Numbered from the stretch's first letter, positions 17,690 through 27,386 are shown. The stretch is DNA of 64,000 bases from Rhodoblastus acidophilus (GCF_900187365.1 NZ_FYDG01000005.1:1-64000); one strand, 5' to 3'. Numbers and translations: made by a program. Notes: generated from the sequence alone by a model not told the origin.

Positions 17690-19312
17690 ATGCCCAGCTT
17701 CCGCTCGCCCCCTCTCGCCAGGCTTGTCCTGCTGGCCGCCCTCGCGCCCGCTTCGGCCCAGGCCGCCGACATCGCCCTCGACAATGTCTCGCTGCCGACG
17801 GGCGCCGACGCCAAGCTCACGTTCAAGCATATCGAGCTGAAGGACGCCAACATCACCGTTGAGGAGGCGACGAAACTGTTCTCCGGCGCGCTGCCGCGCG
17901 ACGCCGCCGCCGAACTTATCGGCAAGCTCAAGGCCGCCCGGATCGCCGCGCCCGAGGCCGTCCTGACCTCCGACAAGCCCGGCGCGGTGACGTTCCACGA
18001 TTTCGCGGCCGAGGGCGTCGATCAGGGATCGGCGGCGCATCTGACGCTCGGCGGCGTCGACGCCGACATTCCCGGCGACACCGGCGGCTCCGTGGTTCTG
18101 AAAAGCCAGGGCGTGACGCTCGACGGCGTGCAGATCAAGCATCTGGCCGAGGCGATCAAGGCCGGCGACGCCGCCGGCGCCAGCGCCCGAATCAACCATG
18201 CCGCCTGGAGCGGATTCGACCTGACCGCGCCCGACAAGGGCACGCCGGCGGGCGCGGACGGCGGCAATCTGATCCGCGTCCACCTCGCCTCGGCCGAGGC
18301 GGCGCAGAATTTCGACGGCGACACCCCCACAAAGTTCTCGTTCAACGCCAGCGGCTTGAGCGTGACGATGCCCAAGGCTTCGCAGGCGGGCGCCGCCCTG
18401 ACGGCGCTCGGCTACGACAAGATCGAAGCGAATGTGAAATTCTCCGGCGCCTATCAGGCGGCGAACAAGACGTTTGCGCTCGACGACTATTCCATCGACC
18501 TGGCGAAACTCGGGTCGATCGCTCTGAGCGGCCGGTTCGGCGGGCTCGACGCCAGCGCCTTCGCCGGCGATCCCGCCGCGCGCGCCGCCGCCTTCCAGGC
18601 GTCGGAGCTGCAGGCGCTCACGCTCAAGCTGGTCAACGCCGGCGCGCTGGAAAAAGCCCTGGCGCTGACGGCGCTGTCGAAAAACCAGACGCCCGACGCG
18701 ATCAAGGCCGAATGGAGCATGATCGCGGCCCAGGCGCCGATGCTGGCGCCGAACATTCCGGCGGCGACGACGTTTTCGCAGGCCGTGCTGAAATTCGTCG
18801 CCAACGGCAAGAGCCTGACGCTGGCGCTCGCCGCCAAGCCGCCGGCGCCCAAAGTCTCGGACTTGCAGGAGATGAAGGATCCCGCGCAGATCGCCGCGCG
18901 TTTCGACGTGACGGCGGACGCGGATGGCGCCCTCCCCCCGTTGGCGGCGCCCATGACCGCAACGCCGACAGCCGCGCCTCCGGCGGCGCCCGCCGTTTCC
19001 GGGCAAACCAAGCTCACCGGCGCCGCCGCCTGGGCCGCGCTGGTCGGCAACACCATCAGCGGTAAGGATTCCGACGGCTTGCCCCTGAGCGAATTTTACG
19101 GTCCCGGCGGACTGGTGAAGCAGCTCGACGACGACGAGACCGCCACCGGCAAGTGGATTTTGCGCGGCGAAAACGTCTGCTTCATCTTCCCCGGCGAGAA
19201 GACCGAGACCTGCTACAAGCTGGAAGTGGCGGGCGACGCCGCCACCTTCATCGACGAGGACGGCGACGGCAAGCGCTACACCATCCTCAAGGGCAATCCG
19301 AAAAACCTCTAA
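17690..19312 (+). CDS. large exported protein of unknown function
   Basis: A 540-residue protein with a signal peptide (cleavage AQA-AD near 25). The body from 30 to about 410 is rich in Ala, Asp and Lys with repeated beta-like stretches about lipid- or polysaccharide-binding proteins in style (LTFKHIELKDANITVEE, VTFHDFAAEGV, GSIALSGRFGG). After a Pro/Ala linker near 415-435, a C-terminal domain of about 100 residues (AALVGNTISGKDSDG...CFIFPGEKTETCYKL) has two paired cysteines and resembles small exported domains seen alone in other Rhizobiales proteins. I do not recognise the family. It is divergent from the DUF882 gene across 285 bp. Confidence 0.75.
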   Translation: MPSFRSPPLARLVLLAALAPASAQAADIALDNVSLPTGADAKLTFKHIELKDANITVEEATKLFSGALPRDAAAELIGKLKAARIAAPEAVLTSDKPGAVTFHDFAAEGVDQGSAAHLTLGGVDADIPGDTGGSVVLKSQGVTLDGVQIKHLAEAIKAGDAAGASARINHAAWSGFDLTAPDKGTPAGADGGNLIRVHLASAEAAQNFDGDTPTKFSFNASGLSVTMPKASQAGAALTALGYDKIEANVKFSGAYQAANKTFALDDYSIDLAKLGSIALSGRFGGLDASAFAGDPAARAAAFQASELQALTLKLVNAGALEKALALTALSKNQTPDAIKAEWSMIAAQAPMLAPNIPAATTFSQAVLKFVANGKSLTLALAAKPPAPKVSDLQEMKDPAQIAARFDVTADADGALPPLAAPMTATPTAAPPAAPAVSGQTKLTGAAAWAALVGNTISGKDSDGLPLSEFYGPGGLVKQLDDDETATGKWILRGENVCFIFPGEKTETCYKLEVAGDAATFIDEDGDGKRYTILKGNPKNL

Positions 19313-19325
19313 GCGAAAACGATCC

Positions 19326-19354
19326 GGGCTCGGCTGAACTCAGCCGCCGAGCCC
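19326..19354. repeat. 9-bp palindrome across a convergent gene end
   Basis: GGGCTCGGC at 19326-19334 is perfectly complementary to GCCGAGCCC at 19346-19354, with an 11-nt loop. It lies in the 27-nt gap between the exported protein gene (stop 19312) and the L,D-transpeptidase gene (stop 19340) and runs into the end of the latter. There is no T-tract, so it would be at best a weak or bidirectional transcription stop. Confidence 0.5.
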
Positions 19355-20806
19355 GAGCCGCTTCTTTACCTCGGCCGCGTAGCCGTAGACGTCCTCAAAC
19401 GCTTGCAACTGGCCGTTCTCATCCACCCGCTCGGTGAAATAGCCGATGTAGATCGGCAGCGGCGCGGGCAGATCGACGCGCCGCTCGCTCTTGCCGTACA
19501 TTTTCTCGATACGCTTCTCGCTCCAGCCGCTCTGCGGCCCCAGAACGGCGACGGCCCAGGCCAGCGGCTGGTCGACCCGCATGCAGCCGTGGCTGTAGGC
19601 GCGCCGCGTCGTCGCGAACAGGCTCCGGCTCGGCGTGTCGTGCATGTAAACGGCATAGGCGTTGGGGAAGATGAACTTCAACCGTCCCAGAGCGTTGCGC
19701 TCGCCGGGCGGCTGGCGCACATGCATCATTCCGTTCTGCCAGACGACGTCATAGCCCTCCAGGGAGCGGCCCATCATCTCCTTCTTGACGATGCTCTGCG
19801 GCACGTACCAGGACGGATTGACGACGACATATTCCATCCGGTCGGAGAACAGCGGCGTCGGCGTGTTCGGCTTGCCGACGATGATCCTGTTGGTCGCCGC
19901 CAGAGCGCCGCCGCGATAAAGGCGCGCGGCATATTCGGGAACATTGACCATGATCCGGTCCGACCCGAGTTCGCGCGGCATCCAGCGCCACATTTCCATA
20001 TTGGCGAGAAGGTCGGCCTCCTGCCGCCCGCGCGCCAGCGCCCCCGCCACCGGCGAGCGCGCGTCGCTGGCGCGGCGCCTGGCGTCGCGCGAAGCTTCCT
20101 GGGCGGCGAACCGGATCGAGGCCGTGGCGTCGCGCATCGCGCCCAGCCTGTCCCGCAGCGCCTGGTAGCCCGGGGTTTGCGGATTGTAGGCGGCGAGTTG
20201 GGCGTCGGCGTCGGCCGCCTTCGACACTTCCGTCAGCGCCCGTTCGGCGGACACCACGTCGGGGCGCAGGCCGATCAGTTTGTTGACGCGCGCGGGCTCG
20301 ATCCGGCCGCCGCTGGCCTGGAAGGCGTAGGCCGCGACCGCCTGCGCCAGCGCGACTTCGCCCGCCGCCAGCGCCGGCGTCGGGGCCATGTCGAGCGAAT
20401 AGACGCGCCACGCGCGCAGATCGAGGCCATCGTCGGGCGCCTTCTGCAACCTGTCGAACGCGCCGCGCGCCTGATCGGTCCAGCCGGCCTCGGTGAAGAA
20501 GATCGGCGCGTCGCCATTGCCGGCGTAGAACGCGTCGACGTCGCGGAGCACGGCGCGCTGCTCCTCCGACATCGGCTGGTCGGCGGCCTGGATCAGCGCG
20601 GCGCGGATCGCCGCATGGGCGGCGGGCTTTTGCGGCCCCGCCCTTTCGGCGTTCTCGGCGTTTTCAGGGGACGGGGGCGGCGGCGGATCGACCGCCGTCT
20701 GGCCGCGCCCGGTCCCGCCGGCGGCCAGAAACACGCCAAGCGCGAGAACGGCGGCCTTCAAGGCTTGCGCCTCGGCGCGCGCCGGAAAATCGACAGGCGA
20801 TCGCAT
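19340..20806 (-). CDS. L,D-transpeptidase (YcbB-like)
   Basis: Exported YkuD-domain enzyme that forms 3-3 cross-links in peptidoglycan or attaches proteins to it. The 488-residue protein has a signal-anchor segment near 15-32, a Pro-rich linker, a large helical scaffold domain (about 70-290) and the catalytic domain with MHDTPSRSLF and SHGCMRV, nucleophile Cys408. The scaffold plus C-terminal YkuD order is that of the YcbB/LdtD group. The regulator gene starts on the same strand, with its stop 112 nt upstream of this start. Two further L,D-transpeptidase genes occur in this window. Confidence 0.9.
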   Translation of the reverse strand: MRSPVDFPARAEAQALKAAVLALGVFLAAGGTGRGQTAVDPPPPPSPENAENAERAGPQKPAAHAAIRAALIQAADQPMSEEQRAVLRDVDAFYAGNGDAPIFFTEAGWTDQARGAFDRLQKAPDDGLDLRAWRVYSLDMAPTPALAAGEVALAQAVAAYAFQASGGRIEPARVNKLIGLRPDVVSAERALTEVSKAADADAQLAAYNPQTPGYQALRDRLGAMRDATASIRFAAQEASRDARRRASDARSPVAGALARGRQEADLLANMEMWRWMPRELGSDRIMVNVPEYAARLYRGGALAATNRIIVGKPNTPTPLFSDRMEYVVVNPSWYVPQSIVKKEMMGRSLEGYDVVWQNGMMHVRQPPGERNALGRLKFIFPNAYAVYMHDTPSRSLFATTRRAYSHGCMRVDQPLAWAVAVLGPQSGWSEKRIEKMYGKSERRVDLPAPLPIYIGYFTERVDENGQLQAFEDVYGYAAEVKKRLGLGG

Positions 20807-20918
20807 GTGTGAACCTCGTGTCGGCTCCGAACAACAAACGGCGGAGGCGGCGACTTTGCTCCATCAAGAGCAGATTGCGCGTCAAATGCAACGCCCGTCG
20901 CGCGGGCGCCTGTATTTT

Positions 20919-22400
20919 TTACGCAGCGTCAGCGCCGCCGTCCCTATGCTCTTCGGCCAAGCCGTAATCCTTCATCTTGCGGTAGAGCGTCGAACGCCCG
21001 ATGCCCAGCTTGCGCGCCATCTCCGACATCTGCCCGCGATAATGGGTCAGGGCGAAGCGGATGACTTCCTCTTCCAGGGCGTCCAGCTTGCGCACATCGC
21101 CATTTTCGTCGAGCAGCCGGAGCACGTTGGGATCGCGCACCTCGACCCGGACGATTTCCTTTTGCTGCGCCGCGCCCACCGGCGCCGGCGCCGGCGGCAC
21201 GCGCACGTCGAACCCCTCGACATGAGCGGCGATCTGGGGAAATTCCGCCACGGTCAATTCGTCGCCGTCAGACAGAACGACCGCGCGAAACAGGGCGTTT
21301 TCCAACTGCCGGACATTGCCCGGCCAGTCATAGGTCGACAGCATCGACAGGGTCTCGGCGGTCAGGCCGCGCAGGCGCTTGCCCTCCTCCGCCGCGAACC
21401 GCGCCAGGAACCGGCGCGCCAGATCGGGAACATCGGCGCGGCGCGCCCGCAGCGGCGGGATGGAGATCGGAAAGACGTTGAGCCGGTAATAGAGGTCTTC
21501 CCGGAACGCGCCCTTCTGCACCAGTTCGATCAAATTCTTGTTGGTGGCGGAAATCAGCCGCACGTCGACCCGCACGGATTTGCGCGCCCCCACGGGGTCG
21601 ATCTCGCCCTCCTGCAAGGCGCGTAGAAGCTTGACCTGGGCGTCGAGCGGCAATTCTCCGACTTCGTCCAGGAACAGCGTGCCGCCATTGGCCTCGACGA
21701 ATTTGCCGGTGTGCTTTTCGGTCGCGCCGGTGAAGGCGCCCTTCTCATGGCCGAACAGGATGGATTCGACCAGATTTTGCGGCAGCGCCCCGCAATTGAC
21801 GGTGACGAAGGGTTTTCCTTTGCGGTCCGAGCCGCCTTGGATGGCGCGCGCCATCAGTTCCTTGCCGACGCCCGATTCGCCCTCGATCAGCACGGGAATG
21901 TTCGACTTGGCGGCGCGCTCGCCCAGGCGCACCGCGCGCATCATGTCTTCGGAGCGGGTGAAAATATCCTTGAAGGTCAGCGCCCCCGCGGCCTTGCGGC
22001 CGATGCGGCGGATCTCGTCCTCCAAAGCGTCGAAGCGCAGCGCGTTCTTGATGGAAATCTGCAGCCGCTCGGCCCCGACCGGCTTGACCACGAAATCGAG
22101 CGCGCCGGCGCGCATGGCGGAAATCACGGTTTCGATCGAGCCATGCGCCGTCTGCACGATCACCGGCGTGTTGATGCCGCGCTCGCGCATCCGGCCGAGC
22201 ACCCCCATGCCGTCGAGATCGGGCATGACCAGATCGAGAATCAGCAGGTCGACCGGCGCGCTGTCGACGGACTGCAGCCGGTCGAGCGCGGGCTCTCCGC
22301 CCTCGACCGTCTCGACTCCGTACCCGAACCGGCGCACCATGGCTTCGAGCAAGCGGCGCTGGACCGGATCATCGTCGGCGATCAGAACGGTGGAAGTCAT
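20919..22400 (-). CDS. sigma-54-dependent response regulator (NtrC family)
   Basis: A 493-residue transcription activator. Receiver domain 1-120 has acidic residues at 9-11, phospho-acceptor Asp56 in LLILDLVMP and Lys106. The AAA+ domain has Walker A GESGVGK (174-180), GAFTGA (221-226) for sigma-54 contact, and Walker B DEVGEL. A Fis-type HTH near 455-480 (ARKLGIGRSTLYRKM) completes it. No histidine kinase lies next to it, so the partner is unknown. Targets are also unknown; the L,D-transpeptidase gene directly downstream on the same strand is one candidate. A 9-residue run of Ala and Pro marks the linker before the HTH. Confidence 0.92.
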   Translation of the reverse strand: MTSTVLIADDDPVQRRLLEAMVRRFGYGVETVEGGEPALDRLQSVDSAPVDLLILDLVMPDLDGMGVLGRMRERGINTPVIVQTAHGSIETVISAMRAGALDFVVKPVGAERLQISIKNALRFDALEDEIRRIGRKAAGALTFKDIFTRSEDMMRAVRLGERAAKSNIPVLIEGESGVGKELMARAIQGGSDRKGKPFVTVNCGALPQNLVESILFGHEKGAFTGATEKHTGKFVEANGGTLFLDEVGELPLDAQVKLLRALQEGEIDPVGARKSVRVDVRLISATNKNLIELVQKGAFREDLYYRLNVFPISIPPLRARRADVPDLARRFLARFAAEEGKRLRGLTAETLSMLSTYDWPGNVRQLENALFRAVVLSDGDELTVAEFPQIAAHVEGFDVRVPPAPAPVGAAQQKEIVRVEVRDPNVLRLLDENGDVRKLDALEEEVIRFALTHYRGQMSEMARKLGIGRSTLYRKMKDYGLAEEHRDGGADAA

Positions 22401-22535
22401 TTTTCTCTTTCGCGTTTCTTCTATGCTGGGGCATCACGGTAAACGCGATGTTAATGGCGCGAAGACGGTTGATCCCCGCGCCAAACGCGCCAATATGAAA
22501 TGAACCTGGGCCTTAAAATCGAGCCTCCTCGCCAT

Positions 22536-24329
22536 ATGACCACTGATTCTCTGCTCCGCGCTTCCGACGACCTGCCGGTCTGGCGCCTCGACGATCTCTA
22601 TCCCGGCCTCGATTCGCCCGAAGTCGCCGCCGATCTCGCAAAGGCCGCGCGCGACTGCCGCGCCTTCGCCGAAACCTATCGCGGCAAGCTGGCCAGCCTG
22701 CTGGCCGAAGGCGGCGCCGGCCTGTTCGACGCCATCGCGGCTTACGAGCGGATCGACGACCTGATCACCCGAATCATGTCCTATGCGGGCCTGGTCTATT
22801 CGGAAAACACGGTCGATCCCGCGCGCGCCAAATTTTACGGCGACGCGCAGGAAAAAATCACCGCCGCCTCGACGGACCTGCTGTTCTTCCAGCTCGAACT
22901 GAACCGGCTCGACGACGACGCGCTGACGGCGGCGCTGGCGCAGCCGCCGCTCGACCATTACCGCCCCTGGATCGAGGATCTCAGGCGCGAAAAACCGTAT
23001 CAGCTCGAAGACCGCATCGAGCAGCTGTTTCACGAAAAATCCGTCACCGGCCATTCCGCCTGGAACCGGCTGTTCGACGAAACCATCGCCGGGCTGCGCT
23101 TCGCCATCGACGGCAAGGAGCTGACGCTCGAACCGGCGCTGAACCTGCTGCAGGACCGCAATCCCGCCCTCCGCGAGACCGCCGCCAAAGCCATTGGCGC
23201 GACGCTCAAGGACAAGCTCGGGCTGTTCACGCTGGTGTCCAACGTGCTCGCCAAGGACAAGGCGATTTCCGACCAATGGCGCGGTTTTCAGGACGTGGCG
23301 GATTCCCGCCACCTGTCCAACCGCGTCGAGGGCGAGGTGGTCGAAGCGATGGTCAGCGCGGTCCGCGCCGCCTATCCCCGGCTGTCGCACCGCTATTACG
23401 CCCTGAAGGCGCGCTGGTTCGGCAAAGACAAGCTGATGTACTGGGACCGCAACGCGCCCCTGCCCGACGCGCCCCAGACCGATTACAGCTGGACCCAGGC
23501 GCGCGACGCCGTGCTCTCCGCCTATGCCCGCTTCTCGCCCGACATGGCCAATATCGCCCGGCGGTTTTTCGACGACCGCTGGATCGACGCGCCGGTGCGG
23601 CCCGGCAAGGCGCCAGGCGCCTTCGCCCATCCGACCAGCCCGAGCGTCCACCCCTATGTGCTGGTCAATTACCAGGGCAAGCCGCGCGACGTGATGACGC
23701 TGGCGCATGAACTGGGCCATGGCGTGCATCAGGTGCTCGCGGCGCCGCAGGGGCCGCTGATGGCGCCGACGCCGCTGACCCTGGCCGAAACCGCCTCCGT
23801 GTTCGGGGAAATGCTGACCTTCCGCGCCCTGCTGGCGGCGGCCAGGGACCCGGCCGAGCGCCGGGCCATGCTGGCGTCCAAGGTCGAGGACATGCTCAAT
23901 ACGGTGGTGCGCCAGATCGCGTTCTACAGTTTTGAGCGGAAACTGCATATCGAGCGCAAGAACGGCGAACTTACCGCCGAGCAAATCTGCGATCTCTGGA
24001 TGAGCGTGCAGGGCGAAAGCCTGGGACCGGCGATCGAATTCGGCCCCGGCTACGAAACCTACTGGGCCTATATCCCGCACTTCATCCATTCGCCGTTCTA
24101 CGTCTACGCTTATGCGTTCGGCGATTGCCTGGTGAATTCGCTTTATGGCGTTTACCAGCAGGCCGAGCCGGGCTTCGTCGAGAAATATTTCGCGCTGCTG
24201 TCGGCCGGCGGCTCGAAACATTACAGCGAATTGCTGGCGCCGTTCGGCCTCGACGCCCGCGACCCCTCGTTCTGGGCCATCGGCCTGTCGATGATCGAGG
24301 GCATGATCGACGAGCTGGAAAAGCTCTGA
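22536..24329 (+). CDS. pepF: oligoendopeptidase F (M3 family)
   Basis: Zinc metallopeptidase that degrades small cytosolic peptides. The protein is about 597 residues from the ATG at 22536; a frame opens 36 nt earlier but neither start has a clear ribosome site, and the family usually begins close to the WRLDDLYPGL segment. The zinc motif is LAHELGHGVHQ, HExxH with the third ligand expected in the following ETASVFGEM. The length matches PepF/M3B. It heads a tightly spaced run with an alpha/beta hydrolase, PEBP protein and ABC1 kinase; its TGA overlaps the next ATG by one base. Confidence 0.92.
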   Translation: MTTDSLLRASDDLPVWRLDDLYPGLDSPEVAADLAKAARDCRAFAETYRGKLASLLAEGGAGLFDAIAAYERIDDLITRIMSYAGLVYSENTVDPARAKFYGDAQEKITAASTDLLFFQLELNRLDDDALTAALAQPPLDHYRPWIEDLRREKPYQLEDRIEQLFHEKSVTGHSAWNRLFDETIAGLRFAIDGKELTLEPALNLLQDRNPALRETAAKAIGATLKDKLGLFTLVSNVLAKDKAISDQWRGFQDVADSRHLSNRVEGEVVEAMVSAVRAAYPRLSHRYYALKARWFGKDKLMYWDRNAPLPDAPQTDYSWTQARDAVLSAYARFSPDMANIARRFFDDRWIDAPVRPGKAPGAFAHPTSPSVHPYVLVNYQGKPRDVMTLAHELGHGVHQVLAAPQGPLMAPTPLTLAETASVFGEMLTFRALLAAARDPAERRAMLASKVEDMLNTVVRQIAFYSFERKLHIERKNGELTAEQICDLWMSVQGESLGPAIEFGPGYETYWAYIPHFIHSPFYVYAYAFGDCLVNSLYGVYQQAEPGFVEKYFALLSAGGSKHYSELLAPFGLDARDPSFWAIGLSMIEGMIDELEKL

Positions 24330-25270
24330 TGCTTGTGCTGCTCTGGCTCCTCCTGCTGTGGACGGCGGCGGGCGTCGCCGCGCTGGCGGCGTTCAACCTG
24401 CTGTTCGCCAAGCTGATCGAGCGGCTGGTTCCGCCGGTCGGCCGCTTCATGGAGGTCGAGGGGCTGCGGCTGCATTATGTCGACACCGGCGACAAGCCCG
24501 GACAGGACGGACCGCCGCTGCTGTTCGTCCATGGCTGGCTGGGGCAGTTGAACCATTTTTCCTTCGGCTTGGCCGCGCTGTTTCCCGAGCGCCGCGTGGT
24601 GCTGGTCGACCGGCCCGGTTGCGGCTATTCCCAGGCGGCGCGCTCGCCCACCATTGCGGCCAACGCCGCCGTGCTCGCCGCCTTCATGGACAAGATCGGC
24701 TTGCGCCAGCCGTTGGTGATCGGCCATTCGCTTGGCGGCGCGATTGCGCTGGCGCTGGCGCTCGATCACGGCGCGCGCATCGCCGGTCTCGCGCTGATCG
24801 CGCCTTTCACGCATTTCCTGTCCTCGCCGTTTTACAAGTTCATGGCGGAGCAGGGACGGATTTCGCGCTGGATCAGCGCGTGGCTGTTCGGACCGCTGAT
24901 GTCGGTGCTGCGCGCCGCTTCGCCGTCCAATCCCGGGTTCGCGCCGGAAACCCCGCCGCGCGGTTTCTGGCGCGGCGCCGGCGGCCTGCTGCCGATCCGC
25001 GCCGACGCGCTGCTCGCCGGGGCGCGCGAGATTCCCGCGCAAGAGCGCGAACTCGGCGCGATGGGCGCGCGCTACGCCACGCTTAAAACCCCTGTCAGCA
25101 TCCTGTTCGGCTCCGGCGACCGCCTGCTTGACCTGAAAACGCAGGGCGAAGCGTTTTGCGCCGTGGCGCCGCAGACGAAATTAACCGTGATCGAGGGCGG
25201 CCATTGCCTGCCGATCACCCAGCCGAAAAAATGCGAAGCCTTTATCCGCGCCGCCTTGGCGCGACAATGA
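24329..25270 (+). CDS. alpha/beta hydrolase, membrane-anchored
   Basis: A 313-residue hydrolase with an N-terminal hydrophobic segment (about residues 1-27) that should anchor it in the inner membrane. The fold elements are FVHGWLGQ (oxyanion), GHSLGG (nucleophile Ser), FGSGDRLLD (acid) and EGGHCLP (His). The ATG at 24329 overlaps the pepF stop as TGATG, so this start is strongly preferred over the longer frame running back into pepF. The TGA is followed at once by the ATG of the PEBP gene. Substrate unknown; the 'lid' region after the nucleophile is long and Phe-rich, suggesting a lipophilic ligand. Confidence 0.87.
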   Translation: MLVLLWLLLLWTAAGVAALAAFNLLFAKLIERLVPPVGRFMEVEGLRLHYVDTGDKPGQDGPPLLFVHGWLGQLNHFSFGLAALFPERRVVLVDRPGCGYSQAARSPTIAANAAVLAAFMDKIGLRQPLVIGHSLGGAIALALALDHGARIAGLALIAPFTHFLSSPFYKFMAEQGRISRWISAWLFGPLMSVLRAASPSNPGFAPETPPRGFWRGAGGLLPIRADALLAGAREIPAQERELGAMGARYATLKTPVSILFGSGDRLLDLKTQGEAFCAVAPQTKLTVIEGGHCLPITQPKKCEAFIRAALARQ

Positions 25271-25819
25271 ATGGAGACCGCCTTGAACTGGAAGTCGTGG
25301 ATCGGCGCGGGCGCCCTGCTCGCCGCCGCGTGCGGCGGCGCTGCGGCCTTTGAACTTAAGAGCGCCGACATCGCCCCCGGCGCGACCATCGCCGACACTT
25401 TCGTCTTCAAGGGCTTCGGCTGCGCCGGCGGCAATCTCTCGCCGGCGCTGGACTGGAGCGGCGCGCCGGAAGGAACCCAAAGCTTCGCCCTGCTGGTCCA
25501 CGATCCCGACGCGCCCACCGGCGGCGCAGGCTTCTGGCATTGGGTGGTCACCGACATTCCCGCCAGCGTCCATTCCCTGCCGCGCGGCGCCAAACTCCCC
25601 GACGGCGCCAGGGAAATCGCCACCGATTTCGGCGCCCCCGGCTATGGCGGCCCGTGCCCACCCCAGGGCGACAAGCCGCACCATTACAATTTCACCATTT
25701 ATGCGTTGAAATCTGCCAAACTCGACCTGCCGCCCAACGCCACGGCCTCGCTGACCGGGTTTGTCGTCAACGCCAATGCGTTGGCCAAGTCCACGTTGAC
25801 GGGCGTTTACGGCAGATGA
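25271..25819 (+). CDS. PEBP family protein (YbhB/YbcL-like)
   Basis: A 182-residue exported protein of the phosphatidylethanolamine-binding-protein/Raf-kinase-inhibitor-like family. After a signal peptide (LAAACGGAAA) the mature domain carries DPDAPTGGAGFWHWV and YGGPCPPQGDKPHHY, the two blocks that form the anion-binding pocket. Bacterial members have no well-defined role. The start follows the previous stop without a gap, and translational coupling is likely. It ends 67 nt before the ABC1 kinase gene. Confidence 0.9.
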   Translation: METALNWKSWIGAGALLAAACGGAAAFELKSADIAPGATIADTFVFKGFGCAGGNLSPALDWSGAPEGTQSFALLVHDPDAPTGGAGFWHWVVTDIPASVHSLPRGAKLPDGAREIATDFGAPGYGGPCPPQGDKPHHYNFTIYALKSAKLDLPPNATASLTGFVVNANALAKSTLTGVYGR

Positions 25820-25886
25820 CGAACCAGTCCCCTCTCCCCGCAAGCGGGGAGAAGGAGCCGCCCCGCGCCCTGCATCGAGAACAGAT

Positions 25887-27245
25887 ATGACCGACGACGA
25901 ACGCAACCGTTTCGGCGCCCGCGCCGCCCGCTACGCCGCCGTGGGGGCGCAGGCCGGGGGCGTCGCCGCCCGGCTCGTCGCGGGGCGGCTGTTGGGCCGC
26001 GACCCCGATCCGAAAAAGCTCGCGGCGACGCTCGGCGGTCTCAAGGGGCCGCTGATGAAGGCGGGGCAGTTTCTCGCCACCATCCCCGAAATCCTGCCCG
26101 AGGAATACGCCGAAGCCCTGGCCGAATTGCAAAGCGAGGCGCCGCCGATGGGCGCGGCTTTTGTCGCGCGGCGCATGACCTCCGAACTCGGCCCCGACTG
26201 GCGCCGGCGCTTTCAGACCTTCGAGATGAAGCCGACCTTCGCCGCCTCGCTCGGCCAGGTGCATCGCGCCACCACGCTCGACGGCGCCGAAGTCGCGTTA
26301 AAGCTGCAATATCCCGACATGGCCTCGGCGGTGGAGGCCGATCTCGCCCAGCTCGACTGGGCGATCGCGCTGCAACGCCGCCTCAATGGCTCCGTCGACG
26401 CCAGCGACGCCTATGCCGAACTGGCGACGCGGCTGCGCGAGGAGCTGGATTACCGCCGCGAGGCGCAGAACGCCGCGCTTTACGGCGTCATGCTCGGCGG
26501 CCGCGACGACCTCCGCATTCCCGCCGTGCGCGCCGACCTGTCGACCGGACGGCTGCTGGCGCTGTCGTGGCTGGACGGCGAAAAGCTGCTCAGCTTCAAG
26601 GACCATGCCAGCCAGGACGAGCGCAATGCGGCGACGCGGGCGATTTTCATGGCGTGGTGGCGGCCCTTCGCGCAATTCGGCGTGATCCACGGCGATCCCC
26701 ATCTCGGCAATTACACCATTTTCCGCGACGGCGAGGCGGTCGGCGTCAACCTGCTCGACTACGGCTGCATCCGGGTGTTTCCGCCCGTTGTGGTCGGCGG
26801 AATCATCCGGCTCTACCGCGCCCTGCGCGATGGGGACGGCGCCAGCGCCGCCCAAGCGTACAGCGAATGGGGCTTCGAGAACCTCAACCCCGACCTGATC
26901 GAGGCGCTGTCGTTCTGGGCGCGGTTCCTGCTCGGCCCGCTGCTCGACGACCGCGTGCGCGCCGTCGCCGAAGATGTCGCCGTCGGCGCCTATGGCCGCG
27001 CCGAAGCCAAGGAGGTGCGCCGGCGCCTGCGACAATTTGGCCCAGTCCGGCTGCCACGCGCCTTCGTGTTCATGCACCGCGCCGCGCTCGGCCTGAGCGG
27101 CGCCTTCCTGCACCTGCGCGCGCAGATGAATTTTCACCGGCTGTTCGAGGAGGCCCTGGCGGATTTTTCAGTCGAATCCGTGGCGAAGCGGCAACAAGCT
27201 TTGCTGGAACAGGTGGGATGGACGCCCTCGGACCCGCGCGGCTGA
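25887..27245 (+). CDS. ABC1/UbiB-family atypical kinase
   Basis: A 452-residue protein of the ABC1/AarF/UbiB kinase-like family, which generally supports ubiquinone or other prenyl-lipid metabolism. The family KxGQ motif is present as MKAGQF near 50, followed by PPMGAAFV, the Ala-rich ASLGQVHRA nucleotide loop, and VIHGDPHLGNY with the catalytic HGDxHxxN and the DYGCIR metal site. There is no obvious C-terminal transmembrane pair, so it may be the soluble, non-UbiB type. It is last in a run starting at pepF, and a 353-bp gap follows. Confidence 0.92.
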   Translation: MTDDERNRFGARAARYAAVGAQAGGVAARLVAGRLLGRDPDPKKLAATLGGLKGPLMKAGQFLATIPEILPEEYAEALAELQSEAPPMGAAFVARRMTSELGPDWRRRFQTFEMKPTFAASLGQVHRATTLDGAEVALKLQYPDMASAVEADLAQLDWAIALQRRLNGSVDASDAYAELATRLREELDYRREAQNAALYGVMLGGRDDLRIPAVRADLSTGRLLALSWLDGEKLLSFKDHASQDERNAATRAIFMAWWRPFAQFGVIHGDPHLGNYTIFRDGEAVGVNLLDYGCIRVFPPVVVGGIIRLYRALRDGDGASAAQAYSEWGFENLNPDLIEALSFWARFLLGPLLDDRVRAVAEDVAVGAYGRAEAKEVRRRLRQFGPVRLPRAFVFMHRAALGLSGAFLHLRAQMNFHRLFEEALADFSVESVAKRQQALLEQVGWTPSDPRG

Positions 27246-27320
27246 CCCCAGCCGAATCAGGACGTCAAGGCCGCAAAGCCTTTGCTCCAGGACAAAAAGT
27301 TCTATATCAATTGCCCTTTG

Positions 27321-27386
27321 GCTATGGCAGTGGCGTTAGGTCGCAGCCATAGCAAGAAATTGCGCCGACCAAGAAATTGTGTCGGC
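27321..27386. repeat. direct and inverted repeats in the leader region of the transhydrogenase operon
   Basis: The gap 27246-27598 holds clustered repeats. GCTATGGC (27321-27328) pairs with GCCATAGC (27346-27353). CAAGAAATTG occurs twice, at 27353-27362 and 27370-27379, 17 bp apart, which is close to the spacing of two operator half-sites on nearly one helical face. GCCGAC (27364-27369) pairs with GTCGGC (27381-27386). I can name no regulator; these look like protein-binding or RNA-structure elements controlling pntAA. Confidence 0.5.

Noticed and set aside
15833-19006. Very long open frame (1057 aa) on the minus strand
   Set aside because: Only its first half is the DUF882 protein; the rest is antisense to the plus-strand exported protein, which has a signal peptide, sensible codon use and conserved C terminus. 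GC-rich third positions keep the opposite strand open.
22434-24221. 595-aa minus-strand frame opposite pepF
   Set aside because: Shadow of pepF; no plausible protein.
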